64,000 nucleotides of DNA from a bacterium (lineage in GTDB: Bacteria; Bdellovibrionota_C; UBA2361; SZUA-149; JAEUWB01): assembly GCA_016786595.1 (NCBI GenBank), contig JAEUWB010000053.1, forward strand, positions 1 to 64,000, written 5' to 3'. This document shows positions 61,031-64,000 of this stretch, one piece after another. The stretch's first letter is position 1, and each line of letters begins with the position of its first letter. The translations under genes and the position numbers were made by a program. The notes beneath the pieces are model-generated. The model worked only from the letters and a program-made list of their open reading frames with translations, made no database searches and had not been told where the DNA came from.

Positions 61031-61414
61031 CTAGAATATTTTACCCAAGACATCCCCAATTCCCTTACCTATTCCATCACTAAAAAAGTCTCCAACTTTC
61101 GAGAAGATTTTACTAAAAAACCCGCCACTTTTCTTCTTTGATGGATTGATTGGGGGTGTTTGCATTCCACCAATAATTTTCTCGAGAAATGAGAATAACT
61201 GCCCGAGCGCTTGGTCGAGTAGCGTTTTAACCATGTCGCAAATTTGGTTGCCAACTTCATTTGGTAGATAAATTAAATCTGTCTTTGGACGACATGAACA
61301 TGGTTGTATGTCGTTAACACCGGGAGCATTTTGCTTAATGATCTCAGCACTTAAGTTGCCTTGCACCTTAGGCATTTGATCATAACTAGTGGTAGATGAA
61401 GCTTGAATTGTCAT
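61031..61414 (-). CDS. Small protein with Gly/Phe-rich C-terminus
   Basis: A 127-residue protein with strong SD GAGAGGAAAATTT before the ATG. Residues 1-60 are polar with PCSCRPKTD (two cysteines). Residues about 60-80 form an amphipathic segment. The C-terminal 30 residues are rich in Gly, Phe, Lys, Ser (GGFFSKIFSKVGDFFSDGIG...DVLGKIF), like amphipathic membrane-active peptides. No signal peptide; no known family. On the same strand, just before wecE. The role is open: bacteriocin-like peptide, secreted effector or envelope factor. Confidence 0.65.
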   Translation of the reverse strand: MTIQASSTTSYDQMPKVQGNLSAEIIKQNAPGVNDIQPCSCRPKTDLIYLPNEVGNQICDMVKTLLDQALGQLFSFLEKIIGGMQTPPINPSKKKSGGFFSKIFSKVGDFFSDGIGKGIGDVLGKIF

Positions 61415-61503
61415 AAATTTTCCTCTCTAAATCGAACTTGAATAATTAAAATAATGTCTTACATCTTTATATTCGGCCGGTTAGAGTCCGTTGTTGCCTC
61501 AAA

Positions 61504-62739
61504 ATGAAAAAAAACATCATATTTTTTGCACTAATTTTTTCTGTATCATTTTTCTCGGCGCTACTGCTGACACCTCCCCAAGTTGCAATTCCCGGCTACA
61601 AGCAACTTACCCTTTCAGATTTCGCCTTCTGTATCACAGCAGCACAAGGTGTTTTCTTTGAAGGCGCAGAACATATTTATGTAATTGGTGAGATCCGTAA
61701 CTTACTGCGTTTGCACTTCGAATCAACGCTTCAGCATGCGATGCCTTTTGCTCATCCGCCGACTGCATTGTTTTTATTTTTTCCCTTTGCGCTTTTGGCT
61801 AGTAAAATAAGTCTTTACAGCGCTCAGTTCGTCTGGACGATGCTTTCTATTGGAATTTTCCTCTATGCTTTGAGTTTGTCTCGACTACAATCTAGATCGA
61901 AGTTAATATCTCTCGTAGCAATCCTGACGATTCTATTTTCAAAAACAACAATCAATACCGTTCTAATCGGGCAGTCATCACTAATCGTAACTGGATTACT
62001 AATCCTGCTCTATGATTTAGCGAAAAACAAACAAACTCTTGCAACTACGACACTGTTGATATTTTCCGGTATCTGCTGTGGATTTAAACCACACTATGCT
62101 CTACTAGCACTACTAATCGCTCAGCAGCGACACTCCCTTTCCCTAGCTCTTAAAATATTGCTCGGATATTTATCGATCACACTTTTCGTCACATTTTTCT
62201 TATCGCCAAATTGGATTTATGAATGGCTACAAAGCTTAAAGCTTTTCACTGCAGAACCCAAAAACCCTTTGTTTCAAGCGGTGTTTGATCCTAAAATTAT
62301 GTTCACATTTGCTCAGGTAACGCGTGATCTATTCGGCTATTTACCTGCACTCAGAATTTCTAATGCATTTAGTAGTCTTGGCCTACTAATTCTAGTAACT
62401 CAATTATTTCGAAATTCAAGAACTCCCCCAGCATGGCTAATATTTCTAAGCACATACTGGCTCTTTTCTCCGTATTTAAATTACTACGAAGATCTTGTCT
62501 TAGTGATCCCACTTGTGATGATCTTACGCGATCAACTCGCTAGCCGCAGGCTCTCGATTTGCTTACTTTTTCTGCTAAGTATCGTGCTGAATTATCAAAT
62601 TTTCGCTTTATTAATAGCCCAGCAAGGAATCTATCTCGCAAAAGTCATCTATTTACTAACATGTTGTTGGATATTTTCCTCAACAACTGACGAGATCGAA
62701 GCAAGTAAGCTTGCCCCAGATCCATCGAGAATCTCCTGA
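61504..62739 (+). CDS. GT87 (DUF2029)-family membrane glycosyltransferase, second copy
   Basis: A 411-residue polytopic protein. Signature elements: LTLSDFAFCITAAQGV in the first loop, HAMPFAHPPTALFLFFPFALL, GFKPHYALLALLI and LFSPYLNYYEDLVLVIPL. It resembles the GT87 protein at 47103 in layout. It diverges from the small protein at 61414 and its last 91 bases overlap truB on the other strand. Confidence 0.85.
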   Translation: MKKNIIFFALIFSVSFFSALLLTPPQVAIPGYKQLTLSDFAFCITAAQGVFFEGAEHIYVIGEIRNLLRLHFESTLQHAMPFAHPPTALFLFFPFALLASKISLYSAQFVWTMLSIGIFLYALSLSRLQSRSKLISLVAILTILFSKTTINTVLIGQSSLIVTGLLILLYDLAKNKQTLATTTLLIFSGICCGFKPHYALLALLIAQQRHSLSLALKILLGYLSITLFVTFFLSPNWIYEWLQSLKLFTAEPKNPLFQAVFDPKIMFTFAQVTRDLFGYLPALRISNAFSSLGLLILVTQLFRNSRTPPAWLIFLSTYWLFSPYLNYYEDLVLVIPLVMILRDQLASRRLSICLLFLLSIVLNYQIFALLIAQQGIYLAKVIYLLTCCWIFSSTTDEIEASKLAPDPSRIS

Positions 62740-63383
62740 AAAGATTTTGCTGCAACTGTCGTGTAAGGGCCAATCTGCTCACGTCTGATAGTTAGGGCAT
62801 GCGCTACTGTTCCAAGTGCATTTCCCACTTCCTCAGCAAGCGAACGAACGTAGGTTCCGTGCGAACAGACTAGCGCATATGAAAGTGTGACTTGATCAAC
62901 AAATCCCAAGTCAAGTTGGAATATTTCTATTTGTTTAGGCTCAAGCTTGACCACCTCACCTCGCCGAGCCAAGTCATAGGCGCGCTGACCATTAATTTTT
63001 TTTGCCGAAAACTGCGGAGGCATCTGCAAGCGCTTACCTAACAACTTCTGCGCTACATTTAAAAGCGTAGCACTCGATAGATCTTTGGGGATTTCAGCAC
63101 TCTCAACAACTTCCCCAGATGCATCGCCTGTATTAGTTTTAACACCAAGCTTAAATTTCCCTGTATAAGTCTTAGGCAAAGTCATAAAGCTGTCTTGTAG
63201 CTTTGTAGCTTTACCGATCAGCACAATCAGCAGCCCCGTAGCATCAGGGTCTAGTGTCCCTGCATGGCCGACTTTAATATTCTTTTGCTTCAGTTCACGT
63301 CGCAAAATACCGCGAATTTTAGCGACTACCCCAAAGGAAGTAATTCCAGCTGGCTTATCAATCAATAAGATTCCAGAAATCAT
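62649..63383 (-). CDS. truB: tRNA pseudouridine(55) synthase
   Basis: A 244-residue TruB. GILLIDKPAGITSFGVV, KVGHAGTLDPDATGLLIVL with the catalytic Asp45, KTYTGKFKLGVKTNTGDASG and the LVCSHGTYVRSLAEEVG motif are present. A C-terminal PUA domain is missing, as in short forms. It modifies U55 of tRNA. nrnA-like ends six bases upstream. The last 91 bases overlap the GT87 gene, so one of the C-termini may tolerate variation. Confidence 0.95.
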   Translation of the reverse strand: MISGILLIDKPAGITSFGVVAKIRGILRRELKQKNIKVGHAGTLDPDATGLLIVLIGKATKLQDSFMTLPKTYTGKFKLGVKTNTGDASGEVVESAEIPKDLSSATLLNVAQKLLGKRLQMPPQFSAKKINGQRAYDLARRGEVVKLEPKQIEIFQLDLGFVDQVTLSYALVCSHGTYVRSLAEEVGNALGTVAHALTIRREQIGPYTTVAAKSFQEILDGSGASLLASISSVVEENIQQHVSK

Positions 63384-63389
63384 TAAAGG

Positions 63390-64000
63390 TTATTTATACT
63401 CTTTGATCGCCTTTAAGAGTCCGGCTTCGATTTGCTCTAATGAGCCGCGCATTTTGCAACCAGCAGCAGCAGGATGTCCGCCTCCGCCGAATTGACCGGC
63501 GATTTTATTGACATCAATGTCTTCACGCTTAGAACGCAAACTTGCCTTCCATAAAAACCCCGGCGCTTGAGACGGATCCTCAGACGACATTTCACGGATT
63601 AAAACCGCAACTTGAACGCCACTAATAGACCTAAGTTCGTCAATAATCCCATCTGTATCTTCAGGGATACAACCAGTCTCCGCTAAGTCTTTTAGCGTTA
63701 GACTAACATAGGCAGTCTGATCTAGGCGCTTGACCTTACTCAGTGCACGTGCACGTAATTTAAACACTCGCTCGGGAACATCAAAATAAAGTCGCTCAGA
63801 AATTGCATTCGGACTAGCCCCAAATGCTACTAATTGACTGGCATGAATATATGTCTCCGGCTTGGTATTACTATAGCGGAATGATCCTGTATCATCCATC
63901 ACGCCAGCAAGTAATGCAGTCGCAATCTCCGAGCTCAAGGGGTAAACACCAAGAGTTTCAGCAAGAGATAAAATGATTTCTGAAGTTGAAGCAAACTCTG
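63390..64000 (-). CDS. DHH/DHHA1 phosphoesterase, NrnA-like, 5' end outside window
   Basis: The window holds the last 203 codons. The sequence LSSEIATALLAGVMDDTGSF is the family's third metal/phosphate motif (DHH and DDTGSF) and GGGGHPAAAG the DHHA1 RNA-binding motif. The frame stays open to the window edge (upstream residues EIILSLAETLGVYP), so the gene is longer. NrnA degrades nanoRNA and hydrolyses pAp; the truB linkage fits the infB-rbfA-nrnA-truB cluster of many bacteria. Confidence 0.9.
   Translation of the reverse strand, partial: EFASTSEIILSLAETLGVYPLSSEIATALLAGVMDDTGSFRYSNTKPETYIHASQLVAFGASPNAISERLYFDVPERVFKLRARALSKVKRLDQTAYVSLTLKDLAETGCIPEDTDGIIDELRSISGVQVAVLIREMSSEDPSQAPGFLWKASLRSKREDIDVNKIAGQFGGGGHPAAAGCKMRGSLEQIEAGLLKAIKEYK

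Overview
The window comes from a diderm (Gram-negative) bacterium of proteobacterial or deltaproteobacterial-grade type. Supporting signs are a lipid A acyltransferase-like gene, SecDF-YajC, an IHF-type DNA-bending protein, an NlpD-type LysM/M23 lipoprotein beside pcm, CarD, and an MNIO/DUF2063 (bufferin) operon. I cannot name the genus from sequence alone. There is no rRNA and no CRISPR array. Five tRNA genes are present: Arg-CCT, Pro-GGG, Val-GAC, Ile-GAT and Ala-TGC.

Layout. 1-1079: edge of an IS3-family element, two AT-rich orphan ORFs and a 21-bp tandem duplication. 1080-5057: DUF192 gene, sigma-70-family factor, xseA-xseB with a terminator, a lone receiver-like protein and a structured 0.5-kb spacer. 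5058-9692 (minus): IHF gene, three unknown proteins, LpxL-like acyltransferase, then pcm-nlpD, with tRNA-Arg and tRNA-Pro. 9799-10857: J-domain protein. 10903-21381 (minus): one tightly packed run MBL hydrolase-coaBC-udg-nfeD-slipin-queA-tgt-yajC-secD-secF-unknown, divergent from recD2. 23694-29902 (minus): rpmI-rplT-pheS-pheT-rimI and carD-ispD.

29903-34515 is an accessory, repeat-rich stretch. It has palindromic dispersed repeats, a long inverted repeat, tRNA-Val fused to the start of a nucleoside-phosphorylase-like ORF, a flippase-like membrane protein, an HNH nuclease, and a tRNA-Ile/tRNA-Ala pair with a near-consensus promoter but no rRNA. The Ala gene is followed by GC-rich palindromic repeats that carry pieces of its T-arm. 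34516-36699 is a bufABC-like RiPP operon: a cysteine-rich lipoprotein-like precursor, an MNIO enzyme and a DUF2063 partner. It has a palindromic operator candidate upstream and a hairpin between precursor and enzyme. 36809-46805: marC, a lone type IV pilin-like gene, a CCA-adding enzyme, a KirBac-like channel, an Mrp ATPase without its usual CxxC, ftsZ and ftsA facing away from each other, a VKOR-DsbA fusion, and two small envelope proteins.

47103-62739 is a surface-glycan locus. It holds two GT87-like proteins, a GNAT/FemAB-like acyltransferase, a formyltransferase, GT2 and GT4 glycosyltransferases, two GT39-like and one DUF2142 membrane glycosyltransferases, two methyltransferases, a WecE-type sugar aminotransferase, and a small glycine/phenylalanine-rich protein. 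My inference is that the locus makes and transfers a 4-amino-4,6-dideoxyhexose that may be N-formylated or N-acylated. A decayed AAA_14/DUF4143 gene lies inside it. 62649-64000: truB and the 3' part of an nrnA-like gene, probably the end of the common infB-rbfA-nrnA-truB cluster.

The best candidates for something undescribed are the lipoprotein-type bufferin operon, the FtsZ with a long basic/acidic N-terminal extension beside a divergent ftsA, the small protein at 61031-61414, and the tRNA-derived structured repeats at 34011-34218.
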